Origin: Nothophaeocryptopus gaeumannii
Taxonomy: Eukaryota > Ascomycota > Dothideomycetes > Mycosphaerellales > Mycosphaerellaceae
DNA length: 64,000 bases
NCBI GenBank assembly: GCA_031771865.1
Contig: JASISA010000042.1
Location: 799,501 to 863,500, forward strand
Direction: 5' to 3'
The translations under genes and the position numbers were made by a program. Positions 9,701 to 20,200 of this stretch are shown in pieces (positions within the stretch are counted from its first letter, which is position 1; each line of letters opens with the position of its first letter). The notes beneath the pieces were generated by a model that was not told where the DNA came from, made no database searches, and worked only from the letters and a program-made list of their open reading frames with translations.

Positions 9701-11455
9701 CACGCGAGCAGCAGCGGTAACGCCACTTTCCACCTGCTGCGCTTCGTCAAGACAAATTCGCCACCACTTAATCAATACCAGGGGGCTCCGCTTGCGTTCG
9801 AACTTCCTCGCATGCCTCATATTCCGCTCGGGAGGATCTTCAGCAAAGTGTAGCTCGCGAGCCAAGACATTGTAGGTGGTGATGACAACGTCGTAGTCTT
9901 CACACAACTCGCGTATGAGAACGCTTTCTGGAACCGCCTTCTTGCCGGAGCCTTGCCCGTCGTAGTGATAAGCCTTGAGGTTTGGGGCATGGCGGGAGAG
10001 TTCTGACTTCCACTGCTGGGTCAAGGTATTTGGCGTGACGATTAGTGTTGCCCGAGAAGGAGAGACCTTTGTCCCGGAGACCTCGTCGAACACCTGTTGC
10101 GGTGGTTCTGGAGGTTGTCGATGCAGTGATATCAAGGCCATGAGCTCAACCGTCTTGCCAAGACCCATCTCTTCTGCAAGAATGCCACCGCGAAGCCGAG
10201 TCTCGTCATCATCGGGAGGTGTGCGGGAAACGATGCCTTGCAAGTGGTTTACCCAGCACAACTGCCCCTCGACATCTTCCACTTGCTTGAAGAATCTCCT
10301 GTCCGGGATCTCCACATCTAGAGACTCTATGCCCCCTCCAGCAGCCGGGCGTACTCCTTCGCGTTCTAACATCCACTTGACTGATCTCTTCTGGAATGGG
10401 TAAAGGCGAGATTCGAGTACCTCCTCGAATAGGCCTTCGACGGAGATGTCTTTCTGCGGGACATGAACAGCCTCGTAGAACTCTTGTGGATTGAAGCGTT
10501 CTGTGTGATCAAAGGCTTCTCGCTCGTGGTCGGCGTAGGCCTGGAGCAGTATATCGTAGTCCGCATAAACCCTGGCTGCACCTACTGGAGCCTCAAAGGG
10601 GAATGCTGAGATTCCTGATTTCCACCTGAGAGAAGCCTGTAGTCGTACGACGGTGTATGTGGGACCCATCCAGCGTGTGAGTGCGCATGAGAGCGATGAT
10701 GCAGGATGCTCCTTGGTGCGAGTGTTCGCGGTGGCGGATTTCAAGTGCCCAGGCAAAGCCATGTTCCTGACCATTGCCAAGACCGCGTCTGGAATCTGCG
10801 CGCATTCGATCACCAGCACAGGTGCTTTGCTCTGGGGCACAGTAAGTCGCAGCTTCGTCCCGGCATGGTCGGACTCGATGCCATAAAGGACGACGGTCAA
10901 GCTGCGTGCTCCGGTGAAATCGACATCGTCGGCAACGTCCTGGTCTCTAGCAGATCTAGCTTTAATGGATTCTAAGAAGTGCAAATCGATGACCACGTCG
11001 ACCAGCGGGATCTCCTCTGGTGCCTCTGATGCCTCTGAGTCGGGCTCGGCTGTCGCGGCGGGTGTTGATGCTGACGAGACATCGATGTCTTCTACCAGGG
11101 CCGTTTTTCGCCGTTTCTTGGGAGGTTCGCCATCTTTCGAGGGCCGAGAGCCATGTTCCAGAAACCAGCGCGTTGGTGTAAAGCCGCCGGCTTCTACCAC
11201 GATGGACTTCTCGTCATTGGATCGGACTTGGCTCGAGTGTACTGTGGCCACGGCGTAGTCCCAGTGTGGAGCCATGTGATGTCGAATTTCAGGCGTGTGT
11301 CCGGATGAAAGGGATGGTCGCCAGTCAAATGATCGGAGCGGAGGTATGACACGAGGGAGACTGTGGACGGAAGTACGTGTCGAAGAACAGGACGGAGTTA
11401 TTAGCAGAAGCTGGCGAACATGTTCGACGGACTGGAGGTCCTCAGGCACCTCCAC
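6734..11455 (-). CDS. SNF2-family ATPase with RING finger, SHPRH/Irc20-type E3 ubiquitin ligase
   Basis: A 1573-codon frame with the layout of SHPRH/Irc20 proteins, nuclear SNF2 ATPases that also carry a ubiquitin-ligase RING and act in DNA damage tolerance or repair. Seen: Walker A GGILAEEMGLGKT (about residues 423-435); a DEAQ box (LDEAQQVES) in place of DEAH; a long helical insertion between the helicase lobes; a C3HC4 RING (CPICTSNF...CGHRFCKECL...CPQC) near residue 1270; then the C-terminal helicase lobe with SIVFSQYREFLDVF and the motif VI region ARVHRIGQTRP. The most 5' triplet of this frame (11453-11455) is GTG; the first in-frame ATG is at 11275 (residue 61, MAPHWDYAV). A TAA lies upstream with a possible acceptor TTCACAG between it and the GTG, so a short 5' exon is possible but not located. 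It diverges from CDC43. Confidence 0.9.
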   Translation of the reverse strand: MEVPEDLQSVEHVRQLLLITPSCSSTRTSVHSLPRVIPPLRSFDWRPSLSSGHTPEIRHHMAPHWDYAVATVHSSQVRSNDEKSIVVEAGGFTPTRWFLEHGSRPSKDGEPPKKRRKTALVEDIDVSSASTPAATAEPDSEASEAPEEIPLVDVVIDLHFLESIKARSARDQDVADDVDFTGARSLTVVLYGIESDHAGTKLRLTVPQSKAPVLVIECAQIPDAVLAMVRNMALPGHLKSATANTRTKEHPASSLSCALTRWMGPTYTVVRLQASLRWKSGISAFPFEAPVGAARVYADYDILLQAYADHEREAFDHTERFNPQEFYEAVHVPQKDISVEGLFEEVLESRLYPFQKRSVKWMLEREGVRPAAGGGIESLDVEIPDRRFFKQVEDVEGQLCWVNHLQGIVSRTPPDDDETRLRGGILAEEMGLGKTVELMALISLHRQPPEPPQQVFDEVSGTKVSPSRATLIVTPNTLTQQWKSELSRHAPNLKAYHYDGQGSGKKAVPESVLIRELCEDYDVVITTYNVLARELHFAEDPPERNMRHARKFERKRSPLVLIKWWRICLDEAQQVESGVTAAARVACRLPRENSWAVTGTPLRKDVQDLLGLLIFLRYQPFSDQSKLWSHLIQNHRHLFRHVFGQIALRHTKAQIRDELTLPTQKRVVVTVPFSMVEQQNYKTLFDQMCEDVGLNEIGSPRVEDWDPDEPATVEAMRSWLVRLRQTCLHPEVGGSNRKALGRGVKPLRTVAEVLDVMIEQNETNLRTEERTLTAASLNRAHILGNNGEDDHRAKKALEIYEAAMESSERMVKEARERLAAAEAAYPEATDHGSDTDEDSSSESSPLMGRLRNNLRTALQLQHQCTFFAATAYYQIKTNEALTVGDSEEFKQLQSRETTLYETAKLTRREVLSSAYRKAENLMRLIKNLEDKSTYTDLPRIKDLQSLGGIESRRIVEKSDALFDVVREQTQVINEWRKKMADFLLKPLVDEDEGIETTGDEYEESTKQQDELYVYFDAFKGLHADLNTFVTGESAPLIDHEMKKTLKDANWILNPDIDEMHKNRDTVHSPETVVKLYTTRNKFRAHVSKVGSVRALISEARSLETSIHWGNAGSRAAAEAGIVQRHIDSLQAVFSSYTKALNGLEKEVDLFRNTQNMRAQFYKELQELSDAVRPYKEELDTELDQHALGVAMRREEASDGSLRQLKTKNAFLMHLKDDNSGQSDPKICPICTSNFESGVLTVCGHRFCKECLQRWFTTSKTCPQCRKTLTSHDLHDITFKPQEIKAQEELQSGEASSSEVPETEPSIHQTSLYTDVDTKVMDQIKSFDLPTSYGTKIDTIGRHLHWIREHDPGAKSIVFSQYREFLDVFGAALKDFKIGASRLGRSGAAEKFRNDVSIDCLLLDAKTDSSGLTLTNAQHVFICEPLIQTAVELQAIARVHRIGQTRPTTVWMYLINGTVEEAIYEISVARRLAHVQSRQQQSRRGEKSRSATPAPLQENAIDAANSEELQSAPLTKLLVSGKSGGEMVGSEDLWQCLFGKAGKTDRNSAAEREVSRHLRAEAAEDRMAEAGAQR

Positions 11456-11697
11456 AGTGAGTGATGCCTGTGAAGCTTATCGATTAGCAGGGGCTACCCA
11501 CTAGCTCAACTCTGAAAGTGCGCCTCCGTGGCGAGGATCAACTTCTCTGCGTCAGCTCGGACATCGAAAGGCAAACATTCACTTTCACTTTCAAATGAAC
11601 CTGTGCAGCACCACACGGCGTTAGGGAGTTGGCTTCTACTACATACACGTACTCCGGATGGATTTTGTTTCTCACGCGCGGTCGTTTCCACACCAAC

Positions 11698-12674
11698 ATG
11701 ACTGCCGAATTGTCACCTGAGCCGGTCCTCGACAAGGTCAGTCCGTTGAGTCAATCTCGACAGAGGCGAAGTACTGACTCCATACCCTCAGGCACGTCAC
11801 ATCAAGTACTGGACGAGATGCCTCAAGACCTTACTGCCTCATCATTACACCGGAAACGAGAGTAATCGAATGTACTTGGCCTTTTTCATTCTTTCCGCCT
11901 TGGACCTTCTAGATGCCTGGCAAACGGTGACGAAAGAAGCCGAGAGAAAAGATTACATCGACTGGATATACCACTGCCAGCATCCCGATGGCGGCTTTCG
12001 AATGTGGCCTGGCACAGACTTTGGCCAACTTCGAACCGACGAGAATGCGAAATGGGATCCCGCGAACGTCCCGGCGACGTACTTTGCTCTGTCGGCTTTG
12101 TTGATCGTTGGCGATGACATGAAACGCGTGAAACGAAAGCAGACGCTAAAATGGATACGAAAGATGCAGCGACCTGATGGTTCATTTGGAGAGACGCTGG
12201 TCGACGGACGTATCGAAGGTGGCAAAGATCCTCGATTCGGATACTGTGCCACAGGGATCCGACACATTCTCCGGGGCGACTCAGAAGGACCGCTCCATAT
12301 TGACGCAGACACTATTGACGACATCGACATCGACGCACTTGTCAAATGTATCAGACGGGCGGAATCATACGACGGAGGCATCGCGGACGAGAACTTCCAC
12401 GAACCTCACGCAGGCTACGAATACTGCGCCTTGGGAGCCCTCAAATTCCTCAACCGCCTCAACACACCACAAAGTATCGACGAAGGACACTCCATCCGCA
12501 GCCCCTCCGACCCCAACATGACAATTCGCTGGCTTGTCGAACGACAGACCGACCTCGAAGATCCCGACGAAGACATCACCGTCGAGCCCGTCACCACGAC
12601 AGCTGAACACAGCGAAAACGAACCCATCCCTTCATCCATACTCACAGATCACCACAACCCTCACCACCAGCACC

Positions 12675-12705
<31 letters not shown>

Positions 12706-13171
12706 GCAGCGCACCGACTCCAAAGTCCCCGACCCAATCCATCAAAGCCCCAACAAATCCGCCCTCGAAGCACCACCGGCATTCTCTCCCACCATCACCT
12801 CCTCCTCCTCCTCCTTTCCCCTCCCGATCCAATCTCCCCTCGAAGCAGGCATGAACGGCCGCCTGAACAAAGTCTCCGATACCTGCTACGCCTGGTGGGC
12901 AGCCGGATCATTCTACATGATGGAACAACCCAAACTCTTCAGCCACGAAGCCCTCAAGCGCTATCTATTGGGCAAGACTCAACATCCCGCTCTTGGAGGC
13001 TTTGGAAAATTTCCGGGGGATTTGCCAGATTTGTATCATTCTTATCTGGGGCTTGCTGCGTTGGGCTTGATGGGTGGGACTGATGGGGTGAAGGGGGTTG
13101 ATGGAGGGATGTGTATCAGTCAGGAGGCGAGTGGGAGGTTGCCGAATCTTTGGGAGGGATGGAGCAAGTGA
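11698..13171 (+). CDS. CDC43: Geranylgeranyltransferase type I beta subunit (two exons)
   Basis: Exons 11698-11736 (MTAELSPEPVLDK) and 11792-13171 are joined across a 55-bp intron (GTCAGT to CTCAG, phase 0) to give 472 residues. The protein is the beta subunit of GGTase-I, which transfers geranylgeranyl to the C-terminal Cys of CaaX proteins such as Rho GTPases. Seen: prenyltransferase alpha-alpha-barrel QW-like repeats (HPDGGFRMWPG, RPDGSFGETL, YDGGIADENF, ALGGFGKFPG) and the zinc-ligand neighbourhoods SDTCYAWW (Asp, Cys) and LYHSYLGL (His). About 110 residues of low-complexity sequence (acidic, then His/Gln with a run of Gln, then Ser/Pro) interrupt the barrel between ALKFLNRL...IRWLVERQ and LNKVSDTC. 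The start is chosen because ARHIKYWTRCL, the conserved first helix, is reached only through this splice. Confidence 0.93.
12674..12710 (+). repeat. (CAA)n/CAG trinucleotide repeat coding for poly-Gln
   Basis: A run of CAA triplets ending in CAG CAG inside the CDC43 coding frame. It encodes about 12 consecutive Gln in the low-complexity insertion and is a likely length-variable site. Confidence 0.85.
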
Positions 13172-13382
13172 ATGGCAAGATATCACACTTCTCAAAAATT
13201 CGAATCTGGCAGAAGCCATGTCAAATCCGTTCTCATGCTATCAAAAGGGTATCTTCTCAAGTTGTGACGCCGTCCCGCTATGCTAACATCAATGATCGTG
13301 GTAGACACCTCTTCGTCCGTGCAACAGTGGTGCCGGGCTTGCCATGTGCTCAAAACACTGGCTCTCAGCTTCATGATCGCCT

Positions 13383-15119
13383 TCACCTCCGTCCATCCCA
13401 GCTCCAACTCCTCTTATTCCTCACATCATCAACATTGACCCACCTCCCGTCTCTCACAGCCTCCCAACCCAGCATGACCCCCAGTGCGCGACAACTAGCA
13501 CTGCTCACCGCACAAATAACGCCATCACTTTCAGCCAAGACGGCCATATCTAGCAAATACGCTCTGCCGACCAACTCTCTCAGTCGGAGCGCCTGCTCCG
13601 GGATCTTGACGTCGCTGGAGCCGGCTTTCGCGCCACCGAGCGAGAAGAAGAGGGCGCTGTAGAATCCACCTTCCCAGCCAGAGTTCTCATCGATGTACTT
13701 TACGTACGGCGAGTCCTTTTCTCGCCACTGCCGGATAGGTGAGGCCTGATCCAGGGTCTTTTTGGTGGCAAGCTGGATGCGTTCCTGGGCCTTCAAGATC
13801 GGTAGCGGTGAAGCTCCTTGTCGGAGCTCGAGCGAATCGATGATATCCGGATCGTCCGAAGCGAGGACGAGTGGCGATCTCGAGGGCACCTGCCCGAGGT
13901 GCGAGCGAAGTAAGTCTTGCGCTGCCTCCGCGTATCTCTCGAGTGGTAGGTAGTCTCGGCTGTATTGGAACTCGTAAGGGTGCAGGTCACCTCGCCGAAT
14001 GTGCATGCCGATCATGGAGCTTTGCGCGGCCGCCGCGTCGTCTTTGAGCTTGGCAATGCGTGCCGAAGCGTGCAGAGAGTCTTCTCCTTTGAGGTGGAAA
14101 AGGGCTTCGTAGCCTACGCGGATGAGGTCGAAGATCGGCCGTTGAAAGGCCAAGTCGTGCCCTCGCATGCTCCTGCTCTGAAATTCCTCATGGAAAGCTG
14201 CACCAAAAGTCCAGGATGACGTGGAGGAGGAAACGACCAAATGCTTCGCGCTTCGAGGGCAAGGGACGATATGTTGTGGAGAAGGCCGCGAGCACTTGGG
14301 TTTTGGCGGCGCCAAAAAGTACGATGCGTATTTGCCCCATGCCCATCTTGAGTCGTCGATGAAGAAAGACCGGTTATCCTGTTTAGCCAGGCCGTAGCTC
14401 ATCCAAAGCAGCAGCAGGGATTCGCCAAAGCTTGCATCGGCCGAGTCGAGGACGAATGTCATGCTCTTTTCGCATGTATGCGACGAATGCATTTTGGACT
14501 TTGGCAATGCTCCAACATCTTCTGCATCGGCGATATCCAGGAATGTTGGATCCTTTGCGAAGTAGTGAGACTTGCGCCACCAATTCGTGCTCCCACGGAC
14601 CGCACCAGCACTCAAGCTGTGTCGTAGATCCGTGCCATGTGAACACATCTCTCGGTAGTATCGACTTGGCAGAGGAAAGGTCCAGTTCGGCGGGATTGAT
14701 ATCGTCCATCTCGAGGTGCCGGCAGGGTCAACCACGGCCAAAGCGGTTGGTTCGTCGGGTAGGTCGGTACTTTCCACCCATTCTGTGTCTGAAGCAGCAT
14801 GCTTACTCGCCGGTGACAGACTCCGTGCTGGTGCTGCCCGCCATCCTGTGAGATACTTCCATGTTAGAAATATTGCGCATATCGCCGCCAAGACCTTGAA
14901 GATCGGTCCTTTCTTTCCACCAGGTCTGGGTCGATTCGCTTTGGTCACGGGAGCCGGTAGTAGAGAATGCTGAGGCTCCGGGCTTGAATGTCTCTTCTCA
15001 TTCAAGCTGCTTCTGGTCGATTTGGAAGAAGTAATAGAATTGGCCGACTCTGTCGAAGAGACGGAAAGATTCGTATTCCGTCGGTCCCGCATCTTGGAGT
15101 AGTTCCACGTTTCGCGCAT
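13383..15119 (-). CDS. Type II membrane protein with fucosyltransferase-like HIRRGD motif
   Basis: 578 residues from ATG at 15119 to the stop at 13383. A Ser-rich cytosolic N-terminus (1-70) precedes one hydrophobic segment at about 72-92 (FKVLAAICAIFLTWKYL), giving a signal-anchor, Golgi-type type II topology. In the lumenal part GMHIRRGDLHPYEF (HIRRGD at about 373-378) matches the GDP-fucose-binding H-x-R-R-G-D signature of alpha-1,6- and O-fucosyltransferases. Downstream, SDGVICAVSSASCRALGVML fits the conserved C-terminal motif of that superfamily. A glycosyltransferase of the secretory pathway is likely; the acceptor is unknown. The frame extends one codon further (TTG), which is not a plausible start. 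It converges with CDC43 across about 210 bp. Confidence 0.75.
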   Translation of the reverse strand: MRETWNYSKMRDRRNTNLSVSSTESANSITSSKSTRSSLNEKRHSSPEPQHSLLPAPVTKANRPRPGGKKGPIFKVLAAICAIFLTWKYLTGWRAAPARSLSPASKHAASDTEWVESTDLPDEPTALAVVDPAGTSRWTISIPPNWTFPLPSRYYREMCSHGTDLRHSLSAGAVRGSTNWWRKSHYFAKDPTFLDIADAEDVGALPKSKMHSSHTCEKSMTFVLDSADASFGESLLLLWMSYGLAKQDNRSFFIDDSRWAWGKYASYFLAPPKPKCSRPSPQHIVPCPRSAKHLVVSSSTSSWTFGAAFHEEFQSRSMRGHDLAFQRPIFDLIRVGYEALFHLKGEDSLHASARIAKLKDDAAAAQSSMIGMHIRRGDLHPYEFQYSRDYLPLERYAEAAQDLLRSHLGQVPSRSPLVLASDDPDIIDSLELRQGASPLPILKAQERIQLATKKTLDQASPIRQWREKDSPYVKYIDENSGWEGGFYSALFFSLGGAKAGSSDVKIPEQALRLRELVGRAYLLDMAVLAESDGVICAVSSASCRALGVMLGWEAVRDGRWVNVDDVRNKRSWSWDGRR

Positions 15120-15183
15120 CAAGTCGATCCAAGACGTCGCCTGCTAACTTTCAAATGATCGTCTGTAGGTCGCGGCCATGTCG

Positions 15184-15207
15184 AGGAGAGAGAGAGAGAG
15201 AAAGAAG
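15184..15207. repeat. (GA)n microsatellite
   Basis: Short GA dinucleotide tract just upstream of the fucosyltransferase-like gene, probably in its promoter or leader. Confidence 0.8.
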
Positions 15208-16336
15208 TTGTCGGTCTATTTGCAACGGATAGCAAGTAGATAAGATGTGCTATGGCGGGGCGCGTCGGTGAGGCGCGGACGAAGAATAGCAGAAGCGAAG
15301 GTGCAGCTGCTTGGTTAGTGTCAGACTTGCTGACGAAGTGCAGCCCAAAACGAGAATCGACGTCTGACGTGCGTAGACTTGTCGAGCTCCAGAAGAAGGC
15401 AAGTACTCGGAGAAGTGGCGAAAGTGGTTGCCAGGCGATGCGGTGGAAAACAGAGACGGGCTCTGTTCGTTCGCACTCCAAGCGAGGCTGCAATCAGTAC
15501 AAGAGGAATCTTGGAAGGGTCGTCTGTCAACCCCGAGCCTGCAGAGTTGGAAGGGTCGAAGGAGGGGATGCAGTGCAACTGCAGGTGGAGGTGGCATCCT
15601 TACAGCGGTAGCCTAAAGAGTAGTAACAGTAGCAGCGTGAGACGTACAGATGTCGATCCGACGAACATCAGTGGAGTCGGCCCGTGGAAGTGGAAGTCGA
15701 AGAAGTCCGCTCACCTTCATCGACACCGAGCTTCGACCAAACGCAGGCCCGGAAAGCGTCCACGCAGCTGCCGTCTGCAGGGCCACGCAGCAGCGGTGCA
15801 TCAACCTGAAACACTCAGCCTGCAGTGCATGAAACTCGACGACATCTGCACACGTGACACCTTCCCACCCTCTTCCTCTCCCACGTTCTGCCAATGTGTG
15901 TCTCGCTCGTATGATGAAGGGCTTCTTATGATCTAGAACGTGGTCGCACGTGGTCGCACACGCCTCATATTCATATACCCACGACACGTCTTGTGACTGT
16001 GGTGACATGCTCGTCTCACTCGTTTCTGTGCCCGGACTTGAAGCGCGCTTGCCATGTGTTGCCTTGCTCAGCTCGCTTGCTGCAGGAGAGGGACAATCCC
16101 GCTTCGAGGTGCTCCCGATCTGCATGCGGAAGCGCCAATGAACTCCCTCCTCCCCCACGGCACCGTTCGCACACCGTTGTCTCCCCGGTCTCACAACGAC
16201 ATCATCATCCAACAACACCCACAGACGCGGAGATGGCGACAAGCAAACGGACAAGGGTGGAGGGAGATTCTTAATCTACCGCTTGGGGCCGAAATCTTGT
16301 CGAAATACTGGCGGCCGGGGTACGAGGAGGCCTGAA

Positions 16337-16355
16337 CATCATCATCATCATCATC
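16337..16355. repeat. (CAT)n microsatellite
   Basis: Six tandem CAT triplets in non-coding sequence. Confidence 0.8.
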
Positions 16356-16863
16356 GGAGGCCAGGGCGATACGAACTTCATCGACTGTAGAACTTCAAAA
16401 GTCTGCTGTCTGCATGTCCAACTTCCTTCTGCAACCGCCTCGGTCTTCTCGTAACCGCCGACACGACGAACGATCCACCACGTGGCTGACTCGCTTCATG
16501 AACGCCCAATCCAAGCCTCCCATGGGCAAGTGATATGGCTGTCAACAAGCGCTTAGCATCTCACTCAGCGCCAAAAGTGTAGGTGACGCTCTTAAGAAAG
16601 GCGACTTCTCTCGTCTTGTGAAGGCAGTCTCGTCGCCATTCCATTCGCATCTCTCTCAGCTATTTATTACTCACTTCAAAAACCACCCTCTCCATCGGAC
16701 TATTTGTACAAAAAGAAGATTAAATGATCCGCCCGCATACTCGTCATTCCTCGTCGCGAAGCAAAACGTCAGTCAGAAGCTGCAACCATCGATTCCTCCT
16801 CTCTCGTTCGCTCGTTCGCAACCATATCAATACATTGAAAAGGAAATACTGATTCTTACACCC

Positions 16864-17286
16864 ATGGGTATCGCAATCGCCGCTCGCAAGCTAGGTGAGT
16901 CTACCCGTTCCGCCGTGTACCAAAACGAGAATCGTCCCGCTGACGAGAGGTATGGATAATCTTGTCGTACGCCGTGAGGCATCGTCTTCTTCGTCCGTGC
17001 ACGTCTTGTCCGCGCGCCAATCCCAAACGCCAGCCACTGTGCCACCCGAAACGTGGAGTCGTGAGTGGGAGCCGGAGTCGTCGTGGCGTGAGGCCATGAA
17101 CCATGGTTAGCGGCGCGTGCACCTGCAGCACCTCCAAGGACCATCCTGAAAGAATTGCCATCCAAATACCCGGAGTCACTGAACCCGGAGTACCGGGGCC
17201 GCAGATGTGCAGCTCGCCTTCCAATGGCATCCTCAACCGCGCTTCTCCAGTCGTCACATTCGAATGCTGCCCCACTGCTACAGTGA
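16864..17286 (+). CDS. Possible small two-exon gene, 68 aa, function unknown
   Basis: An ATG at 16864 in a Kozak-like context (CACCCATGGG) starts a 31-base exon that ends at a consensus donor (GTGAGT at 16895). Joining to 17111 after the acceptor GGTTAG gives an open frame of 68 residues: MGIAIAARKL, then an Ala/Pro/Arg-rich stretch, then ILKELPSKYPESLNPEYRG, stopping at TGA 17284-17286. The basic, Ala-rich start could be a mitochondrial presequence, but this is inference. The last 28 residues look less protein-like, so a further intron after PEYRG is possible. The stop abuts the last base of the opposite-strand kinesin. A pyrimidine-rich leader lies upstream. I do not recognise the family. 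Confidence 0.35.
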
Positions 17287-20200
17287 TTATATGTTAACGG
17301 TGGGCTTGAGCAGGCCAGCAGGTTCTTCGTTTTCGCCCCCACTGTTGTCGATGATCTGCTGCAGCATGGTGTCGTGTCGTATTCTTAAGGAGCCCCTCTC
17401 TCCGCGCACGACATGGCCACTTTCCACTTTGTCCTGAATCATTTGGTCCAGCAGTTGTGTCATCTCGTCGACACTCTTCCGCCGGCTCGAGTCCTTGAGC
17501 TTGCGCACCGGAAAGCCTTCTTGGTTGAGGCTATCTCTGGAGTTGCTGGACGAATGCGTTGGGCTGAGGAGAGCCACCGGGCTCAGAGGCGTCTTCGAAA
17601 AGTTTACATGGCCTGCACTGGACCGACTGGTATTCGATGGTGTGCTGCGATGCCCACTGAGGCGATGGCTGTTCATCGACCGCGAGCTGTGCTTCGACGT
17701 ACGTGACGATTCTCGATGGAACGGCAGAGTCGAAAGATCCGGAACATCATCCGCATGAGACGTTGGTGGACGAGCAGTCTCTTCGCTGGTTGCGGTCTGG
17801 TGGCTCTTCCTCTGGTCGACCATTTCTCGCTTGCGTGCCGCACTCCGTAATGCAGTCACCATGCGCATCTGGTCGTCGAGCCTGATCCGAAGTTCGTCAA
17901 TCTCCTTCTCCTTGTCCCGAAGCAAGGCCTCCACACTGCCCTCCTCTGGAATGCCGACACGAGACGCGAGATGCATACTGACTCGACTATGACTCGTCCT
18001 ACGAGCTTGCAAAAGTCGCTTTTCAAGAGTCGCAATATATCGGTTCTTGTCTGCCAAGTCCGCCTGCAGCATACGATTCTGTTGCGCCAGGCTTGCATGA
18101 CCGTCTAGATCCGCCCCGCCAGAGTCATCCTCGTCGTCCTCGGTCACGACAGGCGTATCTTCTGTGATCATGTGGCCGACTTGCGCAGCTGGAATCGAGC
18201 CTATCGTCACTGAGCCTCCGGACAAGGTTCTTCCGAGCTCTGGACGCATCGTGGATTCCAGCGTTGCAGTGCTATCGCGATGCATGCTCTCGCGCGTGCT
18301 GTGCCCACTCCGCACACTGACTGGTCTTCCATACTCGGATTGCGTTGTGCTGAATGTGCTCATGCGTGGATTGTATGGCATGCTGGCGCTGGAGAAACGG
18401 CCGGTATTAACGCCGATCGACCTCGACGACAGGATCAAACGATTCAGATGGCTGATGCGCTCTTTCAGTGCCGTCCGAGCAAGCTGCATCTCCAGCATCT
18501 GCTCTTCGTGCCTGGCTTTCTCCTCGCGCTCAAGTTGCTCCTCCATTCGCCGGTCTGCCTCGATTTCTTCCTTCTCTTCCGCTTCCTCCTTGGCCTGGTT
18601 CTGCTTCTCAAGCTGCAGACGGAGTTCCTGGATCTCAATCCTATATCGGTCAAGCAGGGCTCGGCTGTTCGGGTCTCCAGGATTCAGGTTGGACTCGTTT
18701 CGTTTCGCATGGCTGACAATGTTGTTCTTCGCTCTACTGGCGAACTTGAGGGTGTTCAATGTCTCGCCCGTGTGAGAGCTTGCCAATGCTGCACTGGTGT
18801 TTGCAGATGACAGCTGGATCGTACACAATATTGAGACCAGGGAGTTGCCGGATAGCGCACCCTGGAGTAACCGTGTGAGCTTACTGTCTCTGTAAGGTAA
18901 GTGCTTGAGGGCCTTCTCCTTGTCTGCGGTCTTGTCTGCGGTCTTGGCCGCGCCGTCTTTCTCGTCTTTGTCATCTTCACCGGACAGGCGCGCAATGACC
19001 GTACCAAGCGTCAAAAGAGACTTATTGATGTGAGCACCCTCTGTGCGTCGCTCCTTGTTTTCCGCAGCTTTCTCAGAACCCGCAAGATCGATCAAAGACA
19101 ACGTTGAAACGAGTACTCCGCCAGACATGATCTTGTCAGAACGCCGTCCTTCTTTTGCAAAGTACGCGCCATGATTCTGCGTGCGCTCTCGCGACTCAAC
19201 AACAATCTGCACGACTGCGTGAGAACGCGAAGAGCGCGCATTGAACTGGGTACTTCCCGTTCGCCGTGCCAGATCTCCCCGTGCGATGACTCGTAACAAT
19301 TGGTTCGGGGACTGCACGATCTCCTCCTTCAACGGTGTCGCATAAACACCACGTTTACTGTCTTCGCGGAGTTTGATCTCCTCCTGTTGCTGTCCTGGAG
19401 TCGCCTGGCTGAGCAAATCGTAAATCTTCTCGTTGTAGATTTCCAGATAGCTGACACGAAGCAGGAACTCCCGGCTGGGGTTTTCGCGAATGTATGAGAA
19501 GATGTCCGTAATAGCGAGTGGAATGACACCAGGTGAATGTGCTGTACCTTGCATGGAGAAGGTCTTGCCAGTTCCCGTCATTCCATAGGCGAATACTGTT
19601 CCGTGGTATCCTTCCATTACTCGTCGTACTAGTCGTTTCGCCGCGTTGTCGTATACTCTGTGATTGTTGTCGTGAGGGGAAAACACATTGTCGTAGCGGT
19701 AGTCACCGCCTTCTCGTCCTTTGTAAGAAATGAGGGACCGTCTTCCGTCTACCATCCATTCGCCTTCTGGCTTATCCCCGTCACTGCCTGCATCAGGACG
19801 TACTCGAACACTGACAATGACGTTGCCTTTAGCGTCCTTGCCCAACTTCTCTCCCGAGCTTCGTCTGACCGTAAGAGAGGAGCTGGACTTGCGCGAACGG
19901 CCTCTCTCGCCATTGTCATCGCCTCCCTCCTCGAAGGCTGTCGCATCGGTCGAATGCGAGCCATTGGCAGAAGAGCTTCTACTCTGTGGCGGAGAAGGTA
20001 TGCTTAAGAGACTGTCTGAGTTCCTCACACCACTTGATATCAAGTTGCTGTCGGCGGTTCCATTGAGCAGGCTTGGCGATCCGGCCAGGCCAGGATTCGA
20101 GGTTCGCGCTCGGACGCCATAGCCAGAGCTCCGAGCTGCTTTGCCCTTCTTAAGGCCACTTTCAGCACTCCGATGCTTGGTCGAATCGCGTTTCGACTTC

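Larger units (their letters stand above)
15120..16863. other. gene-poor 1.7 kb with simple repeats
   Basis: Upstream of the fucosyltransferase-like gene and of the possible small gene at 16864. Several frames of 60-210 codons are present on both strands, but none has family resemblance or a supported start. A (GA)n tract and a (CAT)n tract lie inside. The pyrimidine-rich stretch 16640-16860 looks like a leader for the gene beginning at 16864. Confidence 0.5.

Noticed and set aside
15613..16254. 213-codon minus-strand frame in a gene-poor region
   Set aside because: Unlikely amino-acid pattern and no motif; overlapping frames of similar quality exist on the other strand.
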